From positions 1-64,000 of the forward strand of contig JAKPTZ010000095.1 in NCBI GenBank assembly GCA_029555025.1: a stretch of DNA of 64,000 nucleotides, written 5' to 3'. Source of the DNA: Deltaproteobacteria bacterium (GTDB taxonomy: Bacteria; Myxococcota_A; UBA9042; DTJE01). The number at the start of each line of letters is the position of its first letter. Positions within the stretch are counted from its first letter, which is position 1. Under the pieces are notes generated by a model, which was not told the DNA's origin, did not search any database, and saw only the letters and a list, made by a program, of their open reading frames with translations. This document shows positions 1 through 9,142 of the stretch, in pieces. Position numbers and translations under genes: made by a program.

Positions 1-1973
1 CCCCCCGACATCATGGGATCGGCATGGGATCGGCATGGAATCGGCAGAACCACTGAAGCCCTGCATCCGCCTTCCTCTCGATTGCGCAGCGAAACCGCGC
101 CGCCCAGGGACTGAACTATGCGCCTGCACACCGTAAGCCCAAGGCCGGTTCCGTTGGCCTTGGTAGTGAAGAAGGGCTCGAATACCTCCCGGGGACTTGC
201 GGTCAGGCCGGGTCCGTCGTCGTCAACGTATATCGCCATGTCAAACTCGGTGCGATCGCTTGACACCGTGATCGTACCGTCGTTCGAAGTGGCTTCCATG
301 GCATTCAAGACCAGATTGAAAAGCACGTGACGAATGGAATCGGCATCAGCCAGGATGGTCTCGCCGGGACGCACTTTCGACACCAGCCGCCTCTGTCCCC
401 ACCTCGGGGATCCGCACAGCAGGCGCCTGATGTCGTCGATGATTCCCGCAACATCGACCGCGGCTATTGCGGCGTTGTGCCGTGCAGCCATGGACAGATA
501 GTCGCGAAGCAGCATGTCGAGCCTGTTGATCTCGCTGCCAAGGCCCTCGAACAACGCCGAGTCATCCTTGTCTGCCGCATCCCTGGCCATGGCCTCCAGG
601 GTCGCTCCAATGGCCAGAATGGGGTTCCTGATCTCGTGCGCGACCTGGGCCCCGAGTTCCCCCATCGTGGCCAGCCTTTCACGACGAACCAGATGTTCTC
701 CACCGGCCTTGTCCAGCGGGGCCCACTGCTCGCGAATCCTGACCAGATATCCAAGCTGATTCTCGTCGGCATCGACCAGAAGCAACGCCTCGACGTAGCC
801 GGGGAAGCATTCGCCGTCCTTTCGGCGCAGCAGGGCGCATTCCTCGTAATAACCGCTGGTCAGATCCATTATCTGCTTGTCCAGAAGATCGCCGATGTCA
901 TCCGCGTCACGGAAAATTTCGGCAATCGACAGGCCCGACATGCCTCCATCCTCGAACCCGAAAAGCCGGTCGGCGGCCTCGTTTTCCGACGTGATCCGAA
1001 AATCGGGACCGACCAGAACGACAGGAGATGCCTCGCCCAGCGCAAGACGCACAAGTTGATGGGTCGCCATTCCCTGGTGTGCGCGTATCTCGTGAAACGA
1101 TGCAAGGGCCAGATCACCGGAATCCGTATGAATACGTGAAACGGACACCTCGATCCTGATGTCGAACCCGGTGTCCTTCAGCCTGACTGCATCTTCGGGA
1201 ACGAACCTGCGCGGGACGATACCCTCGTCGTCCGATTCAAGAAACGAAACGACCTGGCGCCGAACCTGATCGACGAATCCAGGCGAAAACTCCATTGCGG
1301 GAACAAGCTCCCTGAAAACGAACTGGAACCCGCCGTCGCGGCCGACAGTGACACCGGAGTTGTAACCGACTATGTGACCGGCGGCGTCCATCAGGAAACG
1401 TATCAGCGCGGTGTTCTCGCGGATCACCCCCAGGTCCGCTCCCTGTGGCAGTGTCGATGCCCGCATGTGCATGTCGAGGATCTCGCCCACCCTCTGTGCA
1501 TACCGGATCAGCAACTCACGCTGCTGCGGACTGAACGGATTGGTGCCAGGCTTCTCAAAAATGAGAACCCCGAAAGACAGGCTTCCCGACATCACCGGAA
1601 CCAGGAAGAAACGGTGATCCCCAAGAAGATCCATTGCCGCCTCGACACCATCGTCGGGCATCAGTTCCGGCCCGATGATCTCGGCAAGCGACGGCGTCTC
1701 CATCGCCGTGCGTTCCTTCCAGGATCTGTACGCAAGGGCCGACGTGGAGACCGCCTTCAACGGAAAGGCCACGTTCTGAACCGCACCCACCAGATTCTCG
1801 ACTTCCCCGATCTGGTTCCTGTTCGCTGCCATCGTCGCGACGACGACCGTTGCCGTCTGGGCCTTTTCGTCCATCAGGACCATGTTGGCCGACGTGCACC
1901 CAAGCAACTTGGCCGCGCCACGCAGAATCGAAGTCAGGACATCAAGGATACCGCCGGTCGGTTCGCCAGCCAT
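1..1973 (-). CDS. Sensor histidine kinase with GAF-like and PAS domains, HisKA and HATPase_c; C-terminus truncated by window edge
   Basis: Manual minus-strand translation from ATG at 1973 stays open to position 1. H-box 'GELGAQVAHEIRNPILAIGATLEAM', N-box 'LFNLVLNAMEAT', 'DDDGPGL', 'EVFEPFFTTKANGTGLGLTVCRRIV'; PAS-like 'PVVLVGPDFRITSENEAADRLFGFEDGGMSGLSIAEIF'. Not in the ORF track because it has no stop in the window. Confidence 0.93.
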   Translation of the reverse strand, partial: MAGEPTGGILDVLTSILRGAAKLLGCTSANMVLMDEKAQTATVVVATMAANRNQIGEVENLVGAVQNVAFPLKAVSTSALAYRSWKERTAMETPSLAEIIGPELMPDDGVEAAMDLLGDHRFFLVPVMSGSLSFGVLIFEKPGTNPFSPQQRELLIRYAQRVGEILDMHMRASTLPQGADLGVIRENTALIRFLMDAAGHIVGYNSGVTVGRDGGFQFVFRELVPAMEFSPGFVDQVRRQVVSFLESDDEGIVPRRFVPEDAVRLKDTGFDIRIEVSVSRIHTDSGDLALASFHEIRAHQGMATHQLVRLALGEASPVVLVGPDFRITSENEAADRLFGFEDGGMSGLSIAEIFRDADDIGDLLDKQIMDLTSGYYEECALLRRKDGECFPGYVEALLLVDADENQLGYLVRIREQWAPLDKAGGEHLVRRERLATMGELGAQVAHEIRNPILAIGATLEAMARDAADKDDSALFEGLGSEINRLDMLLRDYLSMAARHNAAIAAVDVAGIIDDIRRLLCGSPRWGQRRLVSKVRPGETILADADSIRHVLFNLVLNAMEATSNDGTITVSSDRTEFDMAIYVDDDGPGLTASPREVFEPFFTTKANGTGLGLTVCRRIVQSLGGAVSLRNREEGGCRASVVLPIPCRSHADPMMSG

Positions 1974-2105
1974 CAGGTCTCACCCCCGAAAAACACATCC
2001 GCGGCCACAATGGCGCACGCCGGCGCTTCTTGCGGCAATCAGTCCGTAATGATACCTTAATCCCCACGTCCCGGTTCAGTTTCGGCACCTTCCGGAGCAA
2101 TTCAG

Positions 2106-3617
2106 ATGAAGAAATCATGCTTCCTTTTGCTTGCAGGCCTTCTGGTCGCGGCGGCGCTTGTTCAGGGCTGCGGCGGCGGGGAAAACATTTCGGACACCAT
2201 TCCCGACTCGACCGGCGCCGAGCTTCCCGACCAGGACGCGCGCGATGCACAGGCGCCTGATCCGGGAACGGATTCGGGCGATTCCGACGTTGTCGATGCA
2301 ACCGTACCGGAAGACGTGCCGACCGACGCACAACCTGACGCGGAAAAGGACGTTTCGGTTCCGGATCCGATTTCGACCGTCGGGCTCTTCAGATTCGACA
2401 ACGTCCAGTCCCCTGCCGGACAGAAGGATCTGTTCACGACCATCCTGCCTGGTGAACGCCGCGTGACCGCCGTGAACCGCTGCGGGCTGATGGGCCTGGT
2501 CTTTAACGACGTGGTCTCGGACGGTCAGGGCGGATTCGTGTCCTCGCTGGTTTTTTCGGAAGTCAACCTGGCCACGCCGCCCGGGGAAGGGGAACCGGTG
2601 TCGCGGGCGACCCTTATGTCCCTGCCGCCATCTGAAGACCCGGCGCGAAGCATTGCGACCCTGGCCTACACGGAAGACTGCCAGCCGATCATCATCGTCC
2701 AGACGGAAAACGGCTTCAATTTCACGCGGGTGGGCGGGGGCCAGATTGCCTTCGACGAGCTCAATGAAGACACTCAATATCTGAATATCGAATCCTTTGG
2801 CGCCAGAACGGGGCTTGACGACAAGGTTCACCTGATATTCCGCGCACGTCCCGGCGCGGGCGCCACGATGCAACTGTTCAATGCCGTATTCAACGGAACC
2901 GGGTTCGACGTCGCTGCCATGCCGAACCCGGACACCGCACTTGTCTCGATAATCGATGTCGCTGCAAGAAAGGATGGCCACCCCGTCGCGTGTTACCTGA
3001 AAGACGGTGACAGCGGGCGTGAAGTCTGGGTTGCCGCGTTCAACGGCTCGACGTGGGATCGGGAAAAGGTAAGCGGCGTCGCTCCGTCCGGATTGCCATG
3101 GATTTCTTTCACAATCGGAAGCTACGGACGTGAAAGCATCGCCTGGGCAAACGTCGTCACCAACGACGAAGACCAGATTCTGTCAGTCGATCTGCGGCAC
3201 ACGTACAGGGATCTCGACAAGACATTCAAGACCGAGACGGTTGCGTTTGAAAACAACGGTTATCAGGGCGGCGGGGGAAAAAGGTTTACGGGCGCCTTCC
3301 CGGAAATCATCGTTGACGGCGCCGGCAGGCCGCACATCCTGTTTTCCGACATTGCAATCGAGACCTCCGGCAGCGGCCAGGAAATCATGACTGGCCAGCT
3401 CAGGTACGCCTGGCGCCGTAACATGAAATGGAACGAAATCACGGTCTTTGAGCAGGAACCGGAACAGGATTCAAATGCCGCATCCGTTCATTTCAGGGGT
3501 CTCGGCACATCCCCGGACGGCACTGCCACAGGAATCGCCGCGCTTGAAGTCCTTGAAGGTTCCGATTCGACCTTCCAGCTTTCCACGATCGGGATTTCGG
3601 TCGCCAACGCGAAGTGA
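2106..3617 (+). CDS. Secreted lipoprotein with Asp-rich linker, function unknown
   Basis: Lipobox 'MKKSCFLLLAGLLVAAALVQGCGGG' followed by Asp/Pro-rich linker and a ~400 aa domain. Confidence 0.85.
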   Translation: MKKSCFLLLAGLLVAAALVQGCGGGENISDTIPDSTGAELPDQDARDAQAPDPGTDSGDSDVVDATVPEDVPTDAQPDAEKDVSVPDPISTVGLFRFDNVQSPAGQKDLFTTILPGERRVTAVNRCGLMGLVFNDVVSDGQGGFVSSLVFSEVNLATPPGEGEPVSRATLMSLPPSEDPARSIATLAYTEDCQPIIIVQTENGFNFTRVGGGQIAFDELNEDTQYLNIESFGARTGLDDKVHLIFRARPGAGATMQLFNAVFNGTGFDVAAMPNPDTALVSIIDVAARKDGHPVACYLKDGDSGREVWVAAFNGSTWDREKVSGVAPSGLPWISFTIGSYGRESIAWANVVTNDEDQILSVDLRHTYRDLDKTFKTETVAFENNGYQGGGGKRFTGAFPEIIVDGAGRPHILFSDIAIETSGSGQEIMTGQLRYAWRRNMKWNEITVFEQEPEQDSNAASVHFRGLGTSPDGTATGIAALEVLEGSDSTFQLSTIGISVANAK

Positions 3618-3624
3618 CGGCGGT

Positions 3625-4545
3625 TCACGCAGAAACGCGGGAATCGAGCCAGGCCTTAAGATCCCGTATGACCTCGTCCCGATTGGTTTCGTTCAGCATC
3701 TCGTGCCTGCCGCCTTCGTACAGCCGCATCATAAGGTCATTGATTCCATGCTTGCGGTATCTGTCATGAAGGGCCTTGACGCCCTTTCCATACCCGCCGA
3801 CCGGATCCCCGGTACCCGCGAAGATATATATCGGCAGGGAGGCAGGGATCCTCTTTTCGTGGACAGGCTGCCAGATGTTCTTCAGAAGCATCAGCATCTG
3901 AAGATAGAAACTGTTCGGGAAGTCGGCGCCGCACTCCGGGTCATCGAAGTACGCCCTGACCACGGAAGTGTCGCGCGACAGCCAGTCCAGGCCGGTGTCG
4001 GTGTCGGCAAGGCCCTTGTTGTAGGGACCAAGGGAAAGCTGCCACAGCAGTTCGGCCTTTGTTTCCCCGCCGCGCACCGCACAGACCACGCGGGCCAGCA
4101 CCAGGCCGATTGCGACCAGGGGGTTGGAACCGTTGGTGCCTGAAAGAATGCACCCGTCAACCCTGTCGCCGAACGACTGGATATACGCCTGGGCCAGGAA
4201 GGAACCCCACGAATGGCCAAGAAGGAATACCGGAACGCCCGGCAATTCGGCCCTGATGGTCGCCGTAAGCTGTGTCATTGCAGACAGGACCGCCTGCCAG
4301 CCGCCGTCGCCAAGTCTTCCCCTGGCGTTATCCACCAGGGTCTTTCCGTGGCCCCTGTGATCGTTGGCATAAACCGCGTAACCGGCGGCGGTCATGTCCT
4401 GCGCGAACGCCTGGTAACGATAGGCCGGTTCCTGCATCCCGTGGGAAACCTGGATGACCGCCTTGACATCCCCGTCGGGAAGCCACTTGTGAACATGAAC
4501 AGGAAGTCCGTGACTGTCGTTGAAAAAAAACTCGGATGACTGCAT
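3625..4545 (-). CDS. Alpha/beta hydrolase (monoacylglycerol lipase/lysophospholipase-like)
   Basis: 'VIQVSHGMQEPAYRYQAFAQDMTAAGYAVYANDHRGHGKT', nucleophile elbow 'LLGHSWGSF', 'YEGGRHEMLNE'. Confidence 0.9.
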   Translation of the reverse strand: MQSSEFFFNDSHGLPVHVHKWLPDGDVKAVIQVSHGMQEPAYRYQAFAQDMTAAGYAVYANDHRGHGKTLVDNARGRLGDGGWQAVLSAMTQLTATIRAELPGVPVFLLGHSWGSFLAQAYIQSFGDRVDGCILSGTNGSNPLVAIGLVLARVVCAVRGGETKAELLWQLSLGPYNKGLADTDTGLDWLSRDTSVVRAYFDDPECGADFPNSFYLQMLMLLKNIWQPVHEKRIPASLPIYIFAGTGDPVGGYGKGVKALHDRYRKHGINDLMMRLYEGGRHEMLNETNRDEVIRDLKAWLDSRVSA

Positions 4546-4603
4546 GTGATGCCCCGCGTCAAAAAGATCTGCGGGTCAATCATAATTCGAAATCACAATA
4601 TGT

Positions 4604-6046
4604 TCAGCAGTCAAGATGGGTTTCAATCTCCCACGGATGGGGGCGGGAACGCATTTCCTCGACTTCCGACTTCCTGTGGATGGAAATCCAGTCCTTGATT
4701 AGCAACTTGCTGAAAACACCGCCTTCTTCAAGGAAGGCGTGATCGGCCTCAAGCGCGTCAAGCGCCTCCGGCAGGCTGCTTGGCAGCGGCTTGATCTTCG
4801 CGGCCCTTTCTTCCGGCGACATCGCGAACACGTTCATGTCGTACGGGCCGAACCCCATGGCGGTCGGATCCATGTTTTTCCTGACGCCGTCAATACCGGC
4901 CATCAGCATCACGGCCATGGCCAGGTACGGATTGCACGTTCCATCGGGCGACCTGAACTCGATGCGCTTCTTGTCGGGCCGGCTGGCATACTTCGGAATC
5001 CTGATTGCCGCGCTGCGGTTGCCCAGGCTGAAGAACGCGTTGACCGGGGCTTCGTAACCGGGCACCAGGCGGCGGTACGAATTGGTGCTCGGGTTCGTGA
5101 TCGCCAGTATGGACGGCGCGTGGTGAAGCAGACCGGCGACATAGGACAGGGCGGTTTTTGAAAGACCGGCATAGCCGTCCTTGTCGAAAAACACCGGCTG
5201 GCCGCCCTTGAACAGGTGCTGGTGGAAGTGCATGCCGCTTCCGGCCTCGCCGAAGAACGGTTTCGGCATGAAGGTCGCGACCATGCCGTGCTTTCTTGCG
5301 GTCATCTTGACGAAATACTTGACCAGGAACGCCACGTCCCCGGAACGCATCGGGCCTGCCAGATCCACCTCTATCTCCTGCTGCCCGGTGGCCCCGACCT
5401 CGTGATGGTGATAATTGACGCCGACACCCGCCTGCTCCAGAAGAACGGCCATCTCGTTCCTGATGTCGAAGAATGCGTCGGCCGGCGGGCAGGAATGATA
5501 ACCGCGGTGCGGCGCGATCATGACCTTTTCCCGGGCACCATCGGCCGCCGAAACCTGCCCTTCGCGGCAGACCAGCCTGTGGCTCATCTCGGCACAGCCC
5601 GTGCGCGTCGAAACCTCATCAAGAAGGTAAAACTCAAATTCCGGACCGAACCGGCAGTCGTCCGCGATGCCGGTCGAAGCCATGTAGTCGCATGCGTGCT
5701 TCAGGATCCCGCGCGGATCCCTGGGAAACGGATCCAGGCTTCCAGCTTCGTAAACCCCGCATATCAGGGAGAGTGTCTTTTCCGAAAAGAAGGGATCTAT
5801 GAACGCCGTGGTGATGTCGGGAACGATAACCATGTCCCCGGCCTCGACCGTCTTGAATCCTGGCATGTTCGATCCGTCGAAGCCAATCCCGCTTTCCCAG
5901 ATGGACTCGTCCATCTTGCGGGCAGGCAGGGTGACGTGATGGGCCTTTCCCATCAAGGCGGTGAACTTGAAATCGACCGTCGTGACGCCTTCCTTCCTGA
6001 CATACGCAATAAGTTCGCGAATCGTCGAAAACATTTTCCTCTCCAA
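4604..6046 (-). CDS. glnA: Type I glutamine synthetase
   Basis: 'GIGFDGSNMPGFKTVEAGDMVIVPD', 'GPEFEFYLLDE', 'ATFMPKPFFGEAGSGMHFHQHL', 'NPSTNSYRRLVPGYEAPVNAFFSLGNRSAAIRIP', 'RIEFRSPDGTCNPYLAMAVMLMAG'. Start may be the second Met. Confidence 0.96.
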   Translation of the reverse strand: MERKMFSTIRELIAYVRKEGVTTVDFKFTALMGKAHHVTLPARKMDESIWESGIGFDGSNMPGFKTVEAGDMVIVPDITTAFIDPFFSEKTLSLICGVYEAGSLDPFPRDPRGILKHACDYMASTGIADDCRFGPEFEFYLLDEVSTRTGCAEMSHRLVCREGQVSAADGAREKVMIAPHRGYHSCPPADAFFDIRNEMAVLLEQAGVGVNYHHHEVGATGQQEIEVDLAGPMRSGDVAFLVKYFVKMTARKHGMVATFMPKPFFGEAGSGMHFHQHLFKGGQPVFFDKDGYAGLSKTALSYVAGLLHHAPSILAITNPSTNSYRRLVPGYEAPVNAFFSLGNRSAAIRIPKYASRPDKKRIEFRSPDGTCNPYLAMAVMLMAGIDGVRKNMDPTAMGFGPYDMNVFAMSPEERAAKIKPLPSSLPEALDALEADHAFLEEGGVFSKLLIKDWISIHRKSEVEEMRSRPHPWEIETHLDC

Positions 6047-6138
6047 AAGGGGTAAGGGATCCGATCGTCAACCTGAAAACACTGTGATGTCAAGAAACTG
6101 AATTGTAATTGCTTCACAACCCGCGACCGCGGGACGAA

Positions 6139-7242
6139 TCACGGAAGCTTGCCCTCGATGATCCTGGCGACAGGTTTCAAGGTTTCGATATGCGAGAAAA
6201 TGATCTTGAGCACCGCGGTAAGGGGGGCGGCCATGAGCATGCCCGGCACGCCCCATATGAGCCCCCACATGACCAGGGAAAACAGGATGACGACCGGATG
6301 TATGTCCAGCCTTTCTCCCATTATCCTCGGTTCAATCACATTTCCGATGGTGACCTGGATCGCCGCGGGTATCACAAGCACGAGTGCCGGCTGAAGCATC
6401 GTGTCGAACTGAATGATCGCCATCAGGAAGGGCACTATGGTTGCGACAATCGAGCCGAAGGTCGGGACGAAGTTCAACAGGAAGGCCAGCACCCCGAAAA
6501 GGATCGCAAGATCCAGCCCGATGAAGCTGAGTGCGGCGCCGACCAGGATACCGGTGAACACCGAAACCATCGATTTGACCAGCAGGTACGTCTTGACCTT
6601 TTCGTCGATCTCGGAAATCAGGCGGCCACGCGGTATCTTTCCCCTGATCGGGCGCCCCAGCAACATGAAAAAGACGAAAAGCATTACGGTGAAAAGGCTC
6701 CCGCCCCAACCCAGAACCTTGCCAAACGCGCTCATCACCAGGCCGCCCGATCCCGGGATCAGATCAAGCAGCCTTCGGCCGACGGGATCCTTGTCGATAA
6801 ACCCCCTGGCCTTCAACCAGTCGATCGTGGCACCGACAACACCCTGCAGGCGATCCTGATAAGCTGGCCAGCCTTCGATTGCCTCGGAAACCGAATAGAA
6901 GATGATGTACCCGACCAGCCCCATTACCGCGGTCGCGACGAGCATGGCAAGAACTACGCCGATAACATGGCCGAGGTGCAGGCGATCCCGGAAGAACCTG
7001 GCAACCGGCGAAACAAGGTACGAAAGCACGAAGGCCAGCACAAGCGGCACCATCACCGAGGAAAGGGCCCACATCGTGTATCCGATCGCAAGACCGGCCA
7101 GGATGACGGACGATGCCGCGAGAAGCCTGAGATTGTTCCTGATGGCCGCACTGCCCTGAACGAGAAACTCGGCCGTGTGGCTGCCGTCGGCTCCCTTTCT
7201 TTCGGGACTGTCCGGGACGGGGTGACCTTCCAGATCGTCCAT
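6139..7242 (-). CDS. AI-2E family transporter (PerM-like multi-pass permease)
   Basis: Multiple TM segments; 'FVPTFGSIVATIVPFLMAIIQF', 'NVIEPRIMGERLDIHPVVILFSLVMWGLIWGVPGMLMAAPLTAVLKII'. Confidence 0.93.
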   Translation of the reverse strand: MDDLEGHPVPDSPERKGADGSHTAEFLVQGSAAIRNNLRLLAASSVILAGLAIGYTMWALSSVMVPLVLAFVLSYLVSPVARFFRDRLHLGHVIGVVLAMLVATAVMGLVGYIIFYSVSEAIEGWPAYQDRLQGVVGATIDWLKARGFIDKDPVGRRLLDLIPGSGGLVMSAFGKVLGWGGSLFTVMLFVFFMLLGRPIRGKIPRGRLISEIDEKVKTYLLVKSMVSVFTGILVGAALSFIGLDLAILFGVLAFLLNFVPTFGSIVATIVPFLMAIIQFDTMLQPALVLVIPAAIQVTIGNVIEPRIMGERLDIHPVVILFSLVMWGLIWGVPGMLMAAPLTAVLKIIFSHIETLKPVARIIEGKLP

Positions 7243-7403
7243 ATTTCACCTTGATGGAAAGGATTCGGTCGAACCGGAACGATTATAGCCTCTTGGCAGG
7301 CATCATGACAGTCGGCACAAGGCTGCTGGTCCTTCTGGACTCAACTTCAAGATGATGCATAATCGTCCTGAAAACACTTCAAGGCCAATGGCCGAAGACG
7401 CGG

Positions 7404-9131
7404 ATGGAAACACTCAACAACGTTCTCTCACTCGCCTCCGACCTCGTGTGGAACACCCCGTCGGCACTTCCGGCGATGGTCGTGCTGCTTCTGTTTTCCG
7501 GCCTGTTCCTGACCGTCAGGCTGGGTTTCATCCAGTTCAGGCGGCTCGGGCACGCCATACGGGTTGTCGCCGGCAAGTATGACAACAACTCGTCGTCAGG
7601 CGACGTATCCCACTACCAGGCCCTGACCTCGGCACTGTCGGCCACCGTCGGCATCGGTAACATCGCCGGTGTCGCGACGGCAATCCATTACGGAGGACCT
7701 GGTGCCGTCTTCTGGCTGTGGCTGACCGGCTTCCTTGGGATGGCGACCAAATTCGTGGAATGCACGCTGGCGCAGAAGCACCGGGTCATCCACCCGGACG
7801 GATCGGCTTCGGGCGGACCGATGTACTACATCGAAAAGGGCCTCGGTCCAAGATGGAAGTGGGTAGCCATCCTGTTCGCGGTCTGCGCCGCCACCGGGGC
7901 CATGGGCACAGGAAACTCGATACAGGCCTTCACGATGGCCGACAGTCTGCGGGCGGATTTCGGCATCCCGAACTGGGTGTCCGGCCTGGTATCCGCATCG
8001 ATTATCGGACTGGTCATCGTCGGCGGCATCCGACGAATCGGGACGGTCACCGGCAAGCTCGTGCCTTTCATGGGCCTTCTCTACGTGGTAAGCGCGCTGG
8101 TCGTGGTCGCCTTGAACATCGATCGCCTGCCCGGTGCGGTTTCCGACATCGTCACTTACGCGTTTTTGCCACCTGGAATGATCGGCGGATTCGCAGGATC
8201 CACGTTCGTCTTCACGCTCACATGGGGTGTCAAGCGCGGGCTTTTTTCCAACGAGGCAGGACAGGGCAGCGCCCCGATCGCCCATGCTGCCGCAAAAACC
8301 GACCGACCGGTAAGCGAAGGTTCTGTCGCGCTGCTTGAGCCCTTCGTCGATACCGTTGTCATCTGCTTCATCACCGGTCTTGTAATCGTCACGATGGGAA
8401 CCTGGAACCAGAAACACCCCGATCGGTTCGACATCACCGCCAAAAGCGGACTGACGTGGGTCAGGGCCGACGCGAAAGTCATTGAGCGCGGCCAGGTCGA
8501 TGCGGGATCGCTTTTTGTCGGGACTTCAAGGATAACGGACGGACTGGCGGAAACGGTTCTGGTCGTCCGGAACAACTCGATTGTTGACGGGGCAAGATTC
8601 CATCTTGACGGCAAGCCATTCTCCGGTGAAATCACCTTGTCCGGCGGCGTCCCGATCGCGCGCGACAACAACGGCAAGACAATCCCGGCATCAAGGGTCT
8701 TCATCACCGGGAATGCCCTTCTTAACGGTTCGCCGCTGACCGCGACCGCATTCCGGGACGGGCTGATGCCGGTATTTCCGTGGGGAAACTACCTGATTAC
8801 GATTGTGGTCTTTCTTTTCGCCATATCGACCGCCATTTCGTGGAGCTACTACGGCGACAGGGCAATCCTTTACCTGGCTGGCCCCAGGGCCGTCCTTCCG
8901 TACAAGGTGCTTTTCACGGCGGTGCACTTCATCGGCGCGATCGTTTCCCTGGAGGCCGTTTGGGCCTTCGGGGATACGGCACTGGGGCTGATGGCGATAC
9001 CAAATCTTATCGCGGTCCTGATCCTTTCGCGCAAGGTCAGGAAGGAATCCGACGCGTACTTCGCCCAAGTCGATGCCGATGAAATGGCACAGCGCCGCGA
9101 GCACAAAAGGAAAAGACCAAGGGAATCTTAA
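7404..9131 (+). CDS. Alanine/glycine:Na+ symporter (AGCS family) with inserted extracytoplasmic region
   Basis: 'LTVRLGFIQFRRLGHAIRVVAGKYD', 'SALSATVGIGNIAGVATAIHYGGPGAVFWLWLTGFLGMATKFVECTLAQKHR', 'GLFSNEAGQGSAPIAHAAAKTDRPVSEGSVALLEPFVDTVVICFITGLVIV', 'TAISWSYYGDRAILYL'. Confidence 0.95.
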   Translation: METLNNVLSLASDLVWNTPSALPAMVVLLLFSGLFLTVRLGFIQFRRLGHAIRVVAGKYDNNSSSGDVSHYQALTSALSATVGIGNIAGVATAIHYGGPGAVFWLWLTGFLGMATKFVECTLAQKHRVIHPDGSASGGPMYYIEKGLGPRWKWVAILFAVCAATGAMGTGNSIQAFTMADSLRADFGIPNWVSGLVSASIIGLVIVGGIRRIGTVTGKLVPFMGLLYVVSALVVVALNIDRLPGAVSDIVTYAFLPPGMIGGFAGSTFVFTLTWGVKRGLFSNEAGQGSAPIAHAAAKTDRPVSEGSVALLEPFVDTVVICFITGLVIVTMGTWNQKHPDRFDITAKSGLTWVRADAKVIERGQVDAGSLFVGTSRITDGLAETVLVVRNNSIVDGARFHLDGKPFSGEITLSGGVPIARDNNGKTIPASRVFITGNALLNGSPLTATAFRDGLMPVFPWGNYLITIVVFLFAISTAISWSYYGDRAILYLAGPRAVLPYKVLFTAVHFIGAIVSLEAVWAFGDTALGLMAIPNLIAVLILSRKVRKESDAYFAQVDADEMAQRREHKRKRPRES

Positions 9132-9142
9132 GGGAGTCGGGA

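Noticed and set aside
13-50. Short direct repeat 'atgggatcggcatgggatcggcatggaatcggc'
   Set aside because: Only two to three imperfect units within the 3' coding part of the histidine kinase; no sign of a larger array.
327-1139. 270-aa plus-strand ORF at the left edge
   Set aside because: Antisense to the histidine kinase, which shows clear H-, N- and G-box motifs.
6109-7254. 381-aa plus-strand ORF antisense to the AI-2E permease
   Set aside because: His/Asp/Arg-rich nonsense translation; the minus strand encodes a clear membrane protein.
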